Source: Phytoseiulus persimilis
Taxonomy: Eukaryota > Arthropoda > Arachnida > Mesostigmata > Phytoseiidae
DNA length: 64,000 nucleotides
Direction: 5' to 3'
Assembly: GCA_037576195.1 (NCBI GenBank)
Contig: CM075102.1
Coordinates: forward strand, 13,636,745-13,700,744
Position numbers and translations under genes: made by a program. The notes below the pieces were generated by a model. It worked only from the letters and a program-made list of their open reading frames with translations. It was not told the DNA's origin and made no database searches. Shown here in pieces: positions 1 through 12,565 of the stretch; position 1 is the stretch's first letter; each line of letters begins with the position of its first letter.

Positions 1-594
1 GATCACCGGCACCGAGACCGGCGTGATCGTCGTCTTGCGACGTCTAACTTTCTTCGCAACGTGGACGGTACCCCCTTCATCCTCCGAGGAGCTCGACGTC
101 CCGTAGACGTCTTCAGTTGGGTTTTCTGTCGTGGTTGCTGCGGTGGTTCGGTGCCGATGCGATGCCCGTCTGGTCGGTTTGTAATGCTCGGGCGTCTCTT
201 CCTCGACCGAGGTATTGCGGACGGGGTCTCGTCTGCATTGCGGCTCGTTGCATTCGTTCACGCAGCACGATTGTCCATAAGGACACGGGAACCTCGAGCA
301 TCCGTGAACGTTGGTCAAACATTTCACCGCTGAGTGAGCTTCGATGGAAGGCGAGCACTTGGGGAATCTCCTCCTGATCGGAATGCACACGGGGTTGAGG
401 ATAGGATCCAAGCAGCACAGTTCTCCGTTCCGGCAAGTTGACGAGCTACACTTATTAATCACTGTGGAGCAATACGTGCGCAGTTCACTAGAACGGTACA
501 GAATCGCAATGTGAGAACCCCAGCCAGAGCTGATATGTTTCGCGACATCAAAGAGAACATCTCGATCTCCAGTCTCATCGGAATCACTCTTGAG
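1..594 (-). CDS. Cysteine-rich secreted-type protein, partial (runs off the left edge)
   Basis: An open frame of about 198 codons runs leftward from a possible splice acceptor (cttcag, 600-595) to base 1 without a stop. The first part is polar (a stretch reading SDSDETGDRDVLFD). It is followed by two similar cysteine clusters: one begins NKCSSSTCRNGELCC, the other reads CSRFPCPYGQSCCVNEC. The tail is low-complexity Thr/Ser/Glu/Arg. Paired CC motifs with this spacing resemble small disulfide-rich (WAP- or granulin-like) extracellular modules, but I do not recognise the family. A signal-peptide ORF lies directly upstream, one base out of frame. No ATG was found in this frame, so the start is uncertain. 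It lies downstream of eIF2D on the same strand. Confidence 0.5.
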
Positions 595-718
595 CTGAAG
601 CCACGTACACGACCGGACACGCATTGTGGGGTTGCGGAACGTGCTTCGTGATGTAGGCTGAGATTTCGGCGCGAGTTGCCACCGCGAAGGTAAGCGCTAG
701 GCACATGCGCACCCACAT
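584..718 (-). other. Signal-peptide-like short ORF upstream of the Cys-rich frame
   Basis: An ATG at 718 opens a 44-residue ORF. It starts with a typical secretory leader (MWVRMCLALTFAVATRAEI) with a plausible cleavage site after TRA, and stops at 584. It sits where the N-terminus of the neighbouring Cys-rich protein would be expected, but it is one base out of frame and there is no room for an intron between them. It may be that gene's first exon with a base error or frameshift, or a chance ORF. Confidence 0.35.
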
Positions 719-1458
719 CGCTCGTGGGCGATCTCTCCGAGCATATTAGAATCAGAACCCGCGGCGAGACGGGACGAAGAGCTCATCGGGCGTTCGTGGG
801 CTCGCGGAATTGAGGAGAACCGGAAACGAGCAACGCCGCCCCGATTTACAAAGTTTTTCCGCCCTCTTGAGGGATCGTCTGCTTGGTCACTCACGAGAGG
901 TGTAGATCACACTCATTCAAGTGATGATTGATCCATCCCGTCGCTTGACAACTCGACAAAAGCGTCGCCCGGTTAGCTCCGAACACTCCGACGGATCGAA
1001 CGACGCGGGCCGTTCGTCCAGCGCCATCGATCACGCCTGAAAGCCAATGACCCCACGCCGAGTTCCGCCCACAAGGCGTCGCAAGCCAGATTAGGTGCAA
1101 GATTATGGCAACGTGATTGAGTGCTTAAATCCTCCTTGGACCTTTCTGAGACCCGAGTTAGCCTCCGCTGGAGAGATACAGTATTCCCGCACATAGACGC
1201 GAAAGGAAGAAGTGAGTTCGCCTCTGAAACGGCCAACTCGGACTCTGTGTCTGATTGAGTTGTCTCATTGGGTTGGTCGGACAACCTGAATTGTTTTCAA
1301 TTGTTCACTTTTTCGGACCAGTTGCGTGGCACAATCCGCTGCAGCGAAGTGAACCGCAGCTCATAAGAACCGCTTACGCCAGCAAAGAATCGATGACGAT
1401 GGACTTCAGATTTGGAGGGACTCTCGAATTCACGTTCCCTAGTTCCGTAAATACTCAC

Positions 1459-3023
1459 GCATATCCTTTGAGCAGAGGCAACACTTCAGCTGTCACTAGG
1501 AAGACTTGTCGAATCTCGGGCATCTGATACGTGAAGGCATCTTTCGTTTCGTTCAAGGAGTCCTTGATCTTCGGGAAAAATTCCGGTCGCACCTGTGTGA
1601 AGACGCGGGCAATCAATTTGAGCGCTGCGGTCGGTGAGCCGGAACAAACATTTAAATTCCTCGGAGACCACATCCTGACCTTGAAAAGAGGAAGTCTCTC
1701 GACCCTGAGTTCCGTGATTTGCTCAACGCCCTTCTTCTCTTCCTTGATGTCAATGTATCCCAGTGCCTTCATCTCTGACAGGAAAGTGGAAACTTTTTTG
1801 TACGAACTCTTCTTGATCTCCACGCCCTGTACAGAGAAATCCATTAGCGAGGAAACATCCGGACTGGTATCGAACTTGTGCGTGTGTACGGAACTTCTAT
1901 CGAACTCACATGGCCTTCAGGCGCACACGCCTGCACATATTTGGAGTAGAACACGTTGCTCAAGATGGGCAATTCTATATTCTTGTGCGAAGTTTTGATG
2001 GCAGAGAGGAAGCACTCTTTGAGAAGGTCGTCCATTTTTTCCTGAGGGCTCCGAGGATCCTCGTCCTCGACAGTCATTTCTCTGACGGCTTTCTCCAGCT
2101 CTGCGTTGTCCTCGTCCGTTAATGTTGTGCGTCCCTGCTGCAAGTTCAACAGTCGAAGCACGTCCCCTGATCGAACGCGGACTTCATCCCGCCGCTCCGA
2201 AATTGATACCCGAGGGTCACTTTCTGGATGATCGAAATGCATTGTGCAATTGAAGAGCTCAGATTCAAAATGTCGTGATACCTAATCCCTCAAAGCCGAG
2301 TTTTGGGTCGGAAATTCATCGAGCTGAATCCTGACAACGTCTGCTTCCGCTTTCCCCGGAACGCAAAAAGTGGAGAGGGAATGGAGTGACGAGGTTTCGA
2401 GGATTGCGAAGAATAACGTTGTCGGAAATCGGCTTGATGAATATCTTGCTGAAAACTCGATCACTGTGGGAGCCTACCTCTTCCAAGCTCTCTGTTGAGT
2501 CCTCATCGTCATCCAGGCTTTCATCGTTTGCATCTTTTCGGCTGAATTGGACTTCTCTTTTCGACCCCATCTCCCAGAGATGGTCTCCGTACAATTGCAA
2601 AACTTGCACGGCTTTTCCCGATTTCTTCGAGACTACATCAGAGCCATCCATTATCATGATACCGACACCCAGCGCCTGCGCGCACCCAACCACGCGAATT
2701 TGGACATGATCACCCGCCTAGAAAGATAAGATGTCTGCTTAGACCATCTCTCGAACCCAATTCGATCGAATGAAGGTCGGGATTTTGAAATATGCCTTGG
2801 ATGACTCGATTCCCACCTTGAGTTGCGAGTAGGCGGCTTCGTTTTCTTCACGGACCACCACCCCTGGTGCCATCAGATCAGCACCGTTGGCTAGTTTTCG
2901 AATCACGGCCCCCCACGTCAATACCATGGGTAGCGCTTCGGGAGCGCTCCATAAGCCATAAATTGTCAGGAACCATTTTGTTCTTGACTCGTAGGCGATG
3001 GGTTCTCCGTTTATCGAATAGAC
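1459..3023 (-). CDS. EIF2D: Eukaryotic translation initiation factor 2D (ligatin), conserved exons; both termini unresolved
   Basis: eIF2D delivers tRNA to the ribosomal P site and helps recycle 40S subunits. Five exons join in phase: 3023-2817, 2717-2478, 2137-1910, 1826-1680 and 1592-1459. The first carries the PUA region, with the hallmark stretch LANGADLMAPGVVV. The second continues it (AGDHVQIRVVGC, then LYGDHLW) into an acidic linker. The third contains KMDDLLKECFLSAIK and the fourth GVEIKKSSYKKVSTFL, both matching the SWIB/MDM2-like middle of ligatin. The fifth ends near YQMPEIRQVF. Introns are about 90-340 bases. The N-terminal exon is not identified. The SUI1 domain exons that should follow 1459 are not visible; an in-phase exon could begin at 1285 but does not resemble SUI1. 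The family assignment is firm; the gene model is partial. Confidence 0.85.
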
Positions 3024-3029
3024 CTGTGA

Positions 3030-4250
3030 CGATGAAAGACATTTCAGGAAACTCGGGAACGCTATATCTCGAAGACTTCGCACTATGCAGCTTCGATACG
3101 GAGCGCCGAGCTCGTGAGAGTCCGTCCAAGGGGGACGCGAGGGGTTGACGCCTGTCGGATGTTTCGCATCAACAAACCTGGATTATTTCACCGTTATGAC
3201 ACACAGCTTTCGCTTGAGACACCTGATCCTCTTTCGAAGTTAGAGGGAAAGCGGAGGCTTCCACTATTGGAGGAAAACACCGTTCGAGAGCACTCCGGAA
3301 TTTCTTCCTGGAAGCGAATCGTAGAATTAAGGGAAACTCGGGTCACGATTCAGTGAGCTGAAAGAGAGCCTGCCGCGAGCCCAATATCGATGTCTCTGAT
3401 AAATTGCTGAGCTTTTCAGCATTAAGCCAGCGTGAGTTCCTCTCTCGCTTTTCGTGAACATGTTCACCTCATCTCGGGCTAAAGGAGTTTGAGCTCACCA
3501 GGGAACCTCCTGCAGTAGTTGAAGCCATCGTTATAATTTAGGCTCGGGAAAAGCACGCTCCGATCTGCCACCTAGTCGTAAACGCTGCGCGCTAAAGAGT
3601 TGAGTGCACGGTGCACGCAGCGTTCGAAAACTGATCAAGGCTCTCCATAATCCCGAAACGGCTCCCTTGTTCTGCCGTCACAAGCTACAATCCACACGCA
3701 CATTCAGCAACTATCATCTCTTAAATCTGTCCGTGAACATTTCTGCATCTTCCACCTGTCTATATCGGTAGATGGATGAGTGAGTATTCGATTTCTGAAT
3801 TATTCAACTCCCTCGGCAATAAGACATTCGTCCTTTCGTTCGTTTATCCATGGAGCGATGTGGGATGATCAGGAATAATGCCTCAACTTTTGGGCTCCGC
3901 TCATAACTTAGTCAATCTGTTAATTCGAGTCAGAATGGCTCGTTTGTTCTCGGAGATCCATCCAGGGACTAGAAATCCGCATCGACGTGAGATTCTCGAA
4001 GAAGAAATACCCAAGAAGAGAGATGTTTTGTTCAGAGACCCAATCGCTCCATGGGTACTCAAAAAAAAAAATATATATATATATGACATGAGGCTCAAGA
4101 GAATTCCCCAAGTGCACGTCGTTCAGAAACGTCTGACGGATCTCTCAAAGTATAGCACGTCATCAGATGAGCTCATTGAACAACCGAATTAGTGAAAGTC
4201 TCACCTGTCCGAACCCTTGAGCTGAGAGTTTGTCTTGATTTTGAAAGGCT
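3030..4250. other. Gap: upstream region of eIF2D, no assigned gene
   Basis: No frame resembles a protein I know. The missing first eIF2D exon may lie in 3030-3400. A short A-run followed by (AT)n sits at about 4062-4083. The rest looks like unique intergenic DNA. Confidence 0.5.
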
Positions 4251-4258
4251 TGAGGAAC

Positions 4259-4880
4259 ATGCTCGCTCACAACCCAGATGTATCTGCAGAGCTTCCAGCT
4301 GCACGCTCCAAGATCAAGGCTCAACTACTTGCTAACCCACGGCAAGCGTATCAACTGGTACACCGATGAAACTGGAGTCTTCCCAAGTTTCACTCACGGC
4401 GGACGGATGATAATGACCTTCAACAAACGTTCAACTTGTTTTAGCTCTCTTCTTGGACTTCCCAGGAACGAAATCAAGGAAACCCCGAGCTCTTCTCTTG
4501 TCACAGCCTGCCTGGACAGATACTGTTCGATGTTTCAAAAAAACCCGCCGTCGAGGGCCAATGGCACACGGCAGAATTCCTCGAGATGTGGGTTCTATTG
4601 GATTGGCAGCATCCAATGTTGTTTCCGACCAGACCGAGAACGACATACTTTTCGTGGGAATTTTTTTCGGCCTGTCTTCAGAGACTCATCTCAGTCCACG
4701 GATGGCGCACTCATTTCGTTCCCGTTGGAAGTCGTCTGCCTTGGAAAGGGACGACGACGACACAGCATCAGCAGGGGCGGCGGACAGGTGTCTTCTTGAG
4801 AGAGGGACATAACAACATCAGGCAGAGCCATCTCAGCTGGCATATCGTGAATTGGCGTATGATGTGGAATTCGCAATTTG
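4259..4880 (+). CDS. Possible two-exon protein, unrecognised
   Basis: An ATG at 4259 opens MLAHNPDVSAELPAARSK and runs about 35 codons to a possible donor (GTACAC). A phase-0 acceptor at about 4461 (cttcccag) leads into some 140 open codons, containing VEGQWHTAEFLEMWVLLDW, that end with TAA near 4888. A second frame over the same DNA is also open for about 120 codons, so coding use is not established. I do not recognise either product. It lies just upstream of BDP1 on the same strand. Confidence 0.25.
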
Positions 4881-4927
4881 TGACATAAAGTAATTAAACT
4901 CAGAGCTGGGCTACCTTAAAACCGGGC

Positions 4928-7900
4928 ATGATGAGGCGAGCTAAAATGATGCTGAAGCCCAAGTTGGGTCCTTCTGTGAAACAAAACCAACCCCAGCAAG
5001 TTCAGCCGCAAACTCCGAAAACAATCGAACGTAAGTCACTGGGAACCTAATAAACTCTTGAACGCAGAGCATTCCTTCGACAACTGCTCCAATGGTGTTT
5101 ACATGAGAATGACTCCATGATCACATTCGACTGTACCGGTTGTTCGCACGCACGTGCCATGATTGAGCTCTCCCGGAAACAGCCGTGGCTCCATCCACAT
5201 TTCCTAAGGTTATTCTGACGGCTCGTGAGAAAGGCTCTTGGAAACCGGAAAACCTTCATTGAGTGTATTCATCGAATGTGTTCCCTCGATATGAATCCTC
5301 GAGTAGAGCGATGCATTACACAGTCCAGGGGAGAACCAAATCTGCATAACAGCTTGTCAAAACCTCCGGAATCAGAAAAAGCGAGCTTCATTGCTGGAAC
5401 TTTTCCAGATGATGCACAAGTGGAAACCCCACCTGAAGAGGTGTCAATGCCACCTCCTCCACTGGAAGAGCAATGTGCGCAGGAGCAGTCGCCGAAGCAT
5501 GTTGAGCCGAAGACAGCTTCGGCGGTTGACAACGTCGTTCAGAGCGCGACTTCTGAAGAGGAAATCGTAGAGCAGATTGCTCCGTCGAAGGAAATGGTCC
5601 TTAGCAACCAGAGCAATAAGAAAGCTATCGTTGGCAGGCCCAGGGCCGCTAAGGTCAACGTCGAACCGGAATCCGCAGCTCCGCTTCCAGCTCGACGGGA
5701 GAGGAAACCAACGAAAAAAGCCGACGAGTTTCGGGAAATGCTGATGGCCTCACGTAGGAGGTTTGGAAAAGTCAGAGAGCCCATCGATACCTCGAAGTTG
5801 ACAATGCTCGATCTGATTTATTACAATCCTCCGGGGGCACCGATGAGGAGGAAAGCGGTTGAGGTAAGAGGAGTGTCTCGACAAGCCTGCAAAAGATCGG
5901 AATTCCCCATCGAGGTCTTTCGCGGCCCTAAAGGATCCCATCGTTCGTTTGTATCTCAGGCAGAAAAACTCGTTGAAAAACTCGAGCAACAGTCGTTGGA
6001 GCCAGAGCTGGAGGAAGAGTCGAACACGGCCGACTCAACGAGAGGAACAGCGGAAGACGAAGTGATGGGTCCCCGAGTCGTGGTCGGTCCGGATGGCGAA
6101 ATTCAAATCGACGAGACATCTTTGGTAATCCGACGGCCAAATCCTCTGGAGAGTAAACACAAATTGAAGGTAATCGAACTTGTGAGCTTCCATACACTGC
6201 TGGATACCGGTCGACGAACTTACTGCGGAACGCCTTCCTCTTGGGAGGCGATTCGAACATGAAGGAGGACCTTGATTCCATCTGTTTCCAGGTCACAGTC
6301 GAAGAGGCTGGTAAGGCGCGGTACAACTCGTTCAAGACACGAAAAATGAAGAAATGCACTTGGACGACGAAAGGTACATGGGGAACATTTTATGGAGGAG
6401 ACACACATCAAGAGAGAAGATGTTTGCAGTTCTAAATGATGTTACCATGTGGAGAGCGAAATTTCCTCGAAATTCAATTCATACTCGATTCTAGAGACGT
6501 CGAAGTTCTACCAAGCGTTGAGTATTTGTGGGACAGATTTCACTCTGATGACTCAGTTCTTCCCGACGAGATCACGTCAGGATCTGAAGAATAAATTCAA
6601 ACGCGAAGAAAAATCAAACGCTGCACTCATCGACAAAGCAATCCGTAAGTTCGCTAGTGGGTTATCTCCCTTTCCTCACTGGATACTCCGCCGATTCGTC
6701 GCTCCGCAGGAATGACTCTATCTCCCTCTTCTCCAGATCATCCAACGCAGTTTGAGTACACAGATTTCGAGCTGGAGGACATCGCGAAAGATGATACCGA
6801 GCCGCAGAGAACAAAAAGCCCGAGGAGCGGCTCCAAGGGCAAGCGGAAGAGAAAGCCCAAAGCAATGGAGTCGGTTGACAAAGAAGTCGTGAGTATCGAG
6901 AATCTCCCCTCCCCCCTGTCTTGCCCGAGCGTGTGGCAGTATTTGAATGTAACAGAAATGCCGCCGGCTATTTATTCCGATCAAGATGTCTATGTGGTTC
7001 AATATACGTCTCCAGTTTCTTCGGGGTGTGCAGGCTGCTGAAAGCCGGGCTCCGTGAGGATATCCAAAGCGAAGGGTGCACGAATCCGTTTCCATTTCTC
7101 TCTCTATGCCACAGTCGATGGTCGCTGACAGGCCGGCGAACGAGGAATTGGTCAGTCTCGGCGTTTCAAGACCGAAAAGGAATCGAGCCCGAGTCGACTA
7201 CGCTGGATTGCACGAATCAGCAAACGATCACGAGGACGCAATCTCGTTGGTTGAAGAACGAGAGGAGGTGTGTCGTTTTTCCGATTCTCAAAACGTGGCA
7301 TGTGACCAGCTCTGCCTGGAAAAAGAATCAAGCACCTCTGGTTCTGATTCGAATTCCGAAAACTCTCAAATCCACAGAGAGGAGTTGATGACGGATCGAC
7401 AGGGGGCATAGTCGTTGAGCTGAGAACCAATGTGGCTGAGGCGACTGGCGATCAACCGAGTTCAGCAAGACGCGTGAGCTGTCTGCAAAGTGAAAGCTCG
7501 GCCAGATCTGGGACTGAGACCTCTGGAAGTTGCGATGTCCCACCAGAGGCTCCAGGTGAGCTGTCGGAGATCGCGGAGCAATCACCACAGCGAGGTATGT
7601 GAGGGTTGGTTTCGAACTCCTGCATCATTGCTCTTAGAAGTATCGGCATGCCTCACATCCGGAATCCTCCCTAGAGCAACCGATCGCGAACACCGAGCCA
7701 TGTGGAGAAAGAACCGAAGCTCCAGCAATGGGAAAACCATCACAGACCGTACCTGCACTCCCTTCGCGTAAGATTCGCCCACCCGTTTTCAAACCTCGAC
7801 ATCGGAAAGGTGAGACAAGGGGTCGACGAAGTCCATTCGTTCATCCTCGTAATATCCTCGGAAGGATCCGAGAGGAAGCATTCGATGAAAAACTTATTAA

Positions 7901-8565
7901 ACTTCATTAAAGCAGCCGAGATCGGGTCCGATGGCTTCAAGTGCAACAGCGGCAAGAAAAGTTTGCGGAGCGCTGATCTCCCGGCAGCGACTCTCCTGGG
8001 TGCAACGAACTCTAGCCAGAGAAGCAGCACGGTGGGAGTGGAGGAAGAGAAACGTTCCGACGCTGCTTCCGGAACCGGTAACTCCAAGATGGATACGGTA
8101 TCCGGTTCTGACGCGGCAGACAAGGAATCGAATTCCGACGAAGTCGATGTCGACAAGCTCCCGACAATCACAGCCCACCCTGACGCCTCGGACCAGGTTT
8201 CAGGACCCGGCGCATCATCGTCTCCCCCGGCTCGACACCGGACGATTTCAGGCCCCAGTGAACCGGCTCAGGATCCGTTCTCCTCGAAAGTGCCTACTGC
8301 AGCCTCGGAGCCCGACAAAGCATTGACTGAGAGCCATGAAGAAGCGGAATCCGGAACCCGCATCGAGGACAGTTTGGCGAACGAAATACAGCGATTTGAG
8401 GGGAACTCCACGGCAACAAAATCTACGACGTTACCGAAATTAGTTCTCCCAAGTAGACCCATCACGAACAGAATCATTCGCCCCATAGGAGCCGCGAAGA
8501 CGAGAGGAACCGTCCTGAGTCCAGTGACGAAAAGGCGTTCCGAGTCGAGCCAACAGGACCAATAA
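4928..8565 (+). CDS. BDP1: Transcription factor TFIIIB component B'' (BDP1), complete in ten exons
   Basis: BDP1, together with TBP and BRF1, forms TFIIIB, which recruits RNA polymerase III. Exons that close in phase are 4928-5030, about 5307-5863, 5960-6169, 6292-6373, 6495-6644, 6737-6888, 7115-7267, 7378-7594, 7675-7809 and 7916-8565. They total 2409 bases, or 802 residues. The start MMRRAKMMLKPKLGPSV aligns with the vertebrate N-terminus (MFRRARLSVKP). The linker motif LTMLDLIYYNPP matches the vertebrate MTMRDFIYYLPD. The SANT domain spans exons 4-5, with FYQALSICGTDFTLMTQFFP followed by LKNKFKREEKSN, the family signature. The remainder is polar Ser/Glu/Lys-rich and poorly conserved. The exon 2 acceptor is the least certain boundary. 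The protein is shorter than vertebrate BDP1 and closer to yeast and fly lengths. Confidence 0.9.
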
Positions 8566-8579
8566 GACTACATACATAT

Positions 8580-11500
8580 TGGGAAATGACAGTTTTCTAC
8601 GAAGAACTCGGCTCTCGGACGCTGAATTGGGACATGCGAAGAGACGTGTTCTACCGACTTGAGAGAGCTGAGAGAGAATTTCGCCAAGAAGGGTGGTTGT
8701 CAGATCAGACTTCAATTGAGACTTAATGGTTGTATCTTTATCTTGAACTTGAATCAAGTTCTGCATGAGATCGATGAGAACCAGACCCAATTGATACGAA
8801 CATTTGTGAGCAGGAGTAGGCCCCAACGTTACGGGTGTCGTTGTGGAACAGTCCATTTATATCGAGCGGAAGAAATGTCTAGGAACGGAAGGATGAAACC
8901 CACCATGGACTCCTGCTTGTCAGTATTCGCTTCACTGAATGCAGTAATTTGTAAGACGCATGAAAATTGTTCGTACTCTGTTCCGTGAGTTTCCATCCGC
9001 TCATAACGTCGGATCTCACGAGTTCGACCTGCTCAAGTTTTTGGCTGGGTCATTTGCGGGTGATCGGTGGACATGGAAGGATCAAAATCCTCGCTCTCAA
9101 GAAATCGTACGTGTGTTTGTGTGTTCACCGCCTATGTAAATGAATGAGAGGAATAAACGAGGAAATCCAAGGCAATCTACAAGTTCTGTCCTTCGAGTAC
9201 CAGGACGAGCGCGGCATCCCTCATCCCGCGATGGGATCATGCCACATGAAGAACCGTTCTTTCGGTTCTCTCCGTCTCGGAGGCTTTGTGAGCCTCATTA
9301 TATATGCACATAGAGCTTACAAACGGGGCGATTGCTGCTGAAACTTGAAATTTTCGGTGGTTGCGGAAGCGGTTCCCAGAATGTCCAAATTGAGCTCCGT
9401 GCAGCTCAGGAAGCCAGCTCGGATTAGGAAGTCCTCGCCGTAGAACAGAGTTGGGTGCGTTCGAGTTCTCGAGTATGAATAGGAATTCATGCACTCTCAG
9501 AGAATGCTGGGGATACGAATATGGATAGTTATTATTCAGATTCGATATAATAACCATATACGGGCAACGACTAAAGTGGATGTGTTCGAAGGTTTTCGGA
9601 GTTGCTGGACTTCTATTGTAGAGGATTTCAGCCATGTCCAGTTCTCACCATCGATACACTTCCAGTGATGTCTGGGAACAGCGCGCTTGCGAAAGTACTG
9701 TGGGGGCATTTGATGAAGTCCACTGCACTCAAAGTGGGGTACGCAGGCTGTAAACTTCGTCGAAACTAGAACATCGAACTCGGTTACAGAGCGGTGATTC
9801 TCAACCAGGTTCTACCTGAGCACTAAGGATTCCAGGGATTCTTTTCAACCCGCAGATCTACTCACCGCGTTGGGTGCCGATGCCTAGAAGTAACGAATTT
9901 CAAGTGCCACCTAACTACAGATGATAATAGATGGCTCTCAGCTCCCCGACTGACCTTTCCGAGTGACTGAACACAGAATTCCGCGGTTCCGACACAATAT
10001 TGGCGCGAGAATACAAGATTATACAATTTGTAGGCCTGCTCGACACTTGTGCGATGCGATGTCATGATGGACGCCAGTGCTCAATCATTTTCAATGGTCG
10101 AAAGCTTGTTGCAAGCCCGGTATTTGGTAACTTTCAAGATGCGGCCTACGAAAAAACTCCGACTCGAGAACTCCGAAATAGGTGATTGGGAGCTAGAGCC
10201 GATGGAGGCGATTCATCCGAGCCAGGGAGCTCTGGCATCACTCATCAAACAGAAACAAAGAACCCGCCATGAAGCACTCATCATCTCATCGGACCCCCAT
10301 TCATTTCCGCAACATGAGACACTCATTTCTCCCTAGCTTCGCTTACCTTGTCTGGAGCTTGTGGATCACGAAGTTGAGCGCTAACGGACAATCAGGTTCC
10401 TCATTGAATAACTGAGCGTCCGCGATACAGATCCGCGGCCATATTTGCGATGGAGACCTGAGTCGTTCCACTCCGAGGGAATTCTCAGCATTCGTTAGAT
10501 CGTCTTCCCAATAGTTTAACCCTTCTCAATTTTGTGTCCCACTCGGTTCCGGTATCCAACGTCTTGGGATCGACGGTAATACCGCGGTTCAGAGCTTATT
10601 GGAAGAGGAGAGAATCCATGGTGTTTCTCAGGAGAGAAAAGGAACCTCCCGATCGGAGAGCGGCTAAATTTCAACCAAATCTAGTACACAAACGAGTGTT
10701 TCGGATATCTGCTGCCGATTGAAGAGCAACTTTAGCGCCCTGCGGAGGATTCACTCCCCCTCCCCTCAGTGGAAGTAGCAAGCCTCGTGAAAAAAAGAGC
10801 TGGCTACGCTCCCGCAGAGAGAACGTCGAGAGCAATCGGTGTTGGTTCAAGCAGATAGAGTATAGGTAGAGATTCCCTCTAGAGATTCTCGTCTCAAGGG
10901 GAGACCTTGTAAGATTCTCGCAAAGTTTCGGAATATCTGGCTTCCTCTTTCGAAACTCCGCGAAAAGAGCGAAAGGAATCGTTTTTTGAATTCATGGATC
11001 TCGGGTTCGCCGTTGGTGTGAACACAATAATATCAATATTCGTGGATAATGCCATGTCTGCTGCCGATTCTGAGAGGTCTTTCAAGTGCTTGGTTTCCTC
11101 AATCTGGAAACTTGGTCTCAAAAACGTTGTATTAGTGTTACAGCGAAGGAACTCTGCCGTTGATGAATCGGAGCTCTGTAGCACGCTGCACATTCAACGC
11201 TGATGTTCAACTGTGACGTTCAAACCTCACGATTGGTTCGTTTCTTGTCTCCTCTCCTCTGTCGCACACCGGAACAGTATTTCGCGCGTCGAATTGAGCC
11301 GGAGACGCCGGTACAGTAACTAGATGGCGCCACCATTCTCGACTCTGAGGGTCTGTGTCGGAGTCGCGGTTGAATCGGATGGATTTGTACGGACGAATGA
11401 TTGCAAATAAAATGCTGCTTGAAAGTGGAATGATACCAAGTTTCCGTTGTGTAGGAGGAGCTGCTGTCGCGTCCGTTTGTCGATCTCACAATGGAGCCGC

Positions 11501-12400
11501 ATTGGCGCGGAGTTAGCCCGGTATCTTATCGTGAAGTATGAATGATCTTAAGAATCAGACTTCGAAGCGAAGTCATACCCGTTCCAGTTGCCATCATGGT
11601 GCTCACCGGCGCGGCATCCGTAAAATTTCCTGGTGGAGAATTCGAGTCCTGCGTGTCTCTTCGGGTTTCCCTCTCTCTAAAGCAGAGGTTCTTCCGATCC
11701 ATGGTCTCCGCCGATAGGCTCCGATGTAATCCAGAGACCCCTGAAAGTAGACATGGACACCGGCACAGGGGATCCAAGATACCATTGGTTCGAGCCCTTG
11801 GGAGATGACACATTTTCCTCTCAAGAAAGTACCTTCCCTTAGAGAACCGAGTCCTCTATGAGGTATGAACTCAGCTCATATGCCGCGGCTGTTTTTTCGC
11901 ATTTTCCGATGGGACTACGAGCAGACTGCTGAGCATTATTGTCCGGTCAGATCAAGTTCATCCCGACACTTGGTTTCTCCTACGAATCAGTTGGAATCAG
12001 ACAATCATGTCGAGGGAGAAGGACATTGGTGCTATGAATGATGTTCGTAATAGTTCATGGCATAAAATCAATTTTGGAACGCAGATCAAACTCGTACTGC
12101 TCAGTCACTGAGGAGGCCGTCAACCTTAGGCACTCCTGTCGCGATTTTGATACTCTGAATCAGATCTTCTCCCATAGTCTCTGAACCGCCGTCGTCCGAT
12201 CGGGCGCATGCACGAAAGTGAGCTCTCATGACGATAACGTCTCCATCGGAACAAAATGACAGCTCTTGAAGCATGTGCGTTTGCTACCCTCCGTCTCTAT
12301 TTGTGTTTTCTACTCGGTTTCGGCGCTGGTTTCTCGTCCGCTTAGCTGTGGTCTTGAGCCTGGTCCTGCATGAGCGCCGGCGAGGAATCGTGCCGCCAGT
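8580..12400. other. Gap: no confident gene
   Basis: Scattered ORFs of 60-140 codons occur on both strands (for example 8580-8856 minus, 9237-9635 minus, 10049-10336 plus, 11220-11489 minus). They overlap one another in several frames and match nothing I recognise. The minus frame at 8580-8856 has a coiled-coil-like stretch (QNLIQVQDKDTTIKSQLK) and could be the 3' exon of an unidentified gene convergent with BDP1, but no partner exon was found. Confidence 0.4.
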
Positions 12401-12409
12401 GCTGTGGTG

Positions 12410-12486
12410 GCGGTTGTTGCTGTTGTTGCCGCTGTGGTCGTCGTCGTCGTCATCGTCGTTGTTGGTGCTGCTGCTGTTGTTAGTGT
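12410..12486. repeat. GTT/GTC/GCT triplet-rich microsatellite
   Basis: Imperfect triplet repeats (GTTGTTGCTGTTGTT, then GTCGTCGTCGTC, then GCTGCTGCTGTT) cover about 75 bases. They explain the poly-Val and poly-Thr ORFs predicted on the two strands here. Confidence 0.85.
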
Positions 12487-12503
12487 TGAAGTCCTTTCTC
12501 TAA

Positions 12504-12565
12504 TATGGCGGCCGGCGACCAATGGCAGGCGCTGTACAAGTCACGTGACTCGCTCGTTGTCCAAT
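12504..12565 (+). promoter_or_regulatory. Promoter-like block: YY1-type ATGGCGGCC, two CCAAT boxes, palindromic E-box
   Basis: Within 62 bases are ATGGCGGCC (12504-12512), CCAAT (12519-12523), the perfect 10-base palindrome GTCACGTGAC (12540-12549) and a second CCAAT (12561-12565). CACGTG flanked by GT and AC is the USF/TFE-type E-box, called CLEAR when TFEB binds it. The cluster is typical of housekeeping promoters, but the transcript it would drive is not identified. The ATG opens only 23 codons. Confidence 0.5.

Noticed and set aside
12273-12522. ORFs with poly-Val or poly-Thr on the two strands
   Set aside because: Translations of the triplet microsatellite, not proteins.
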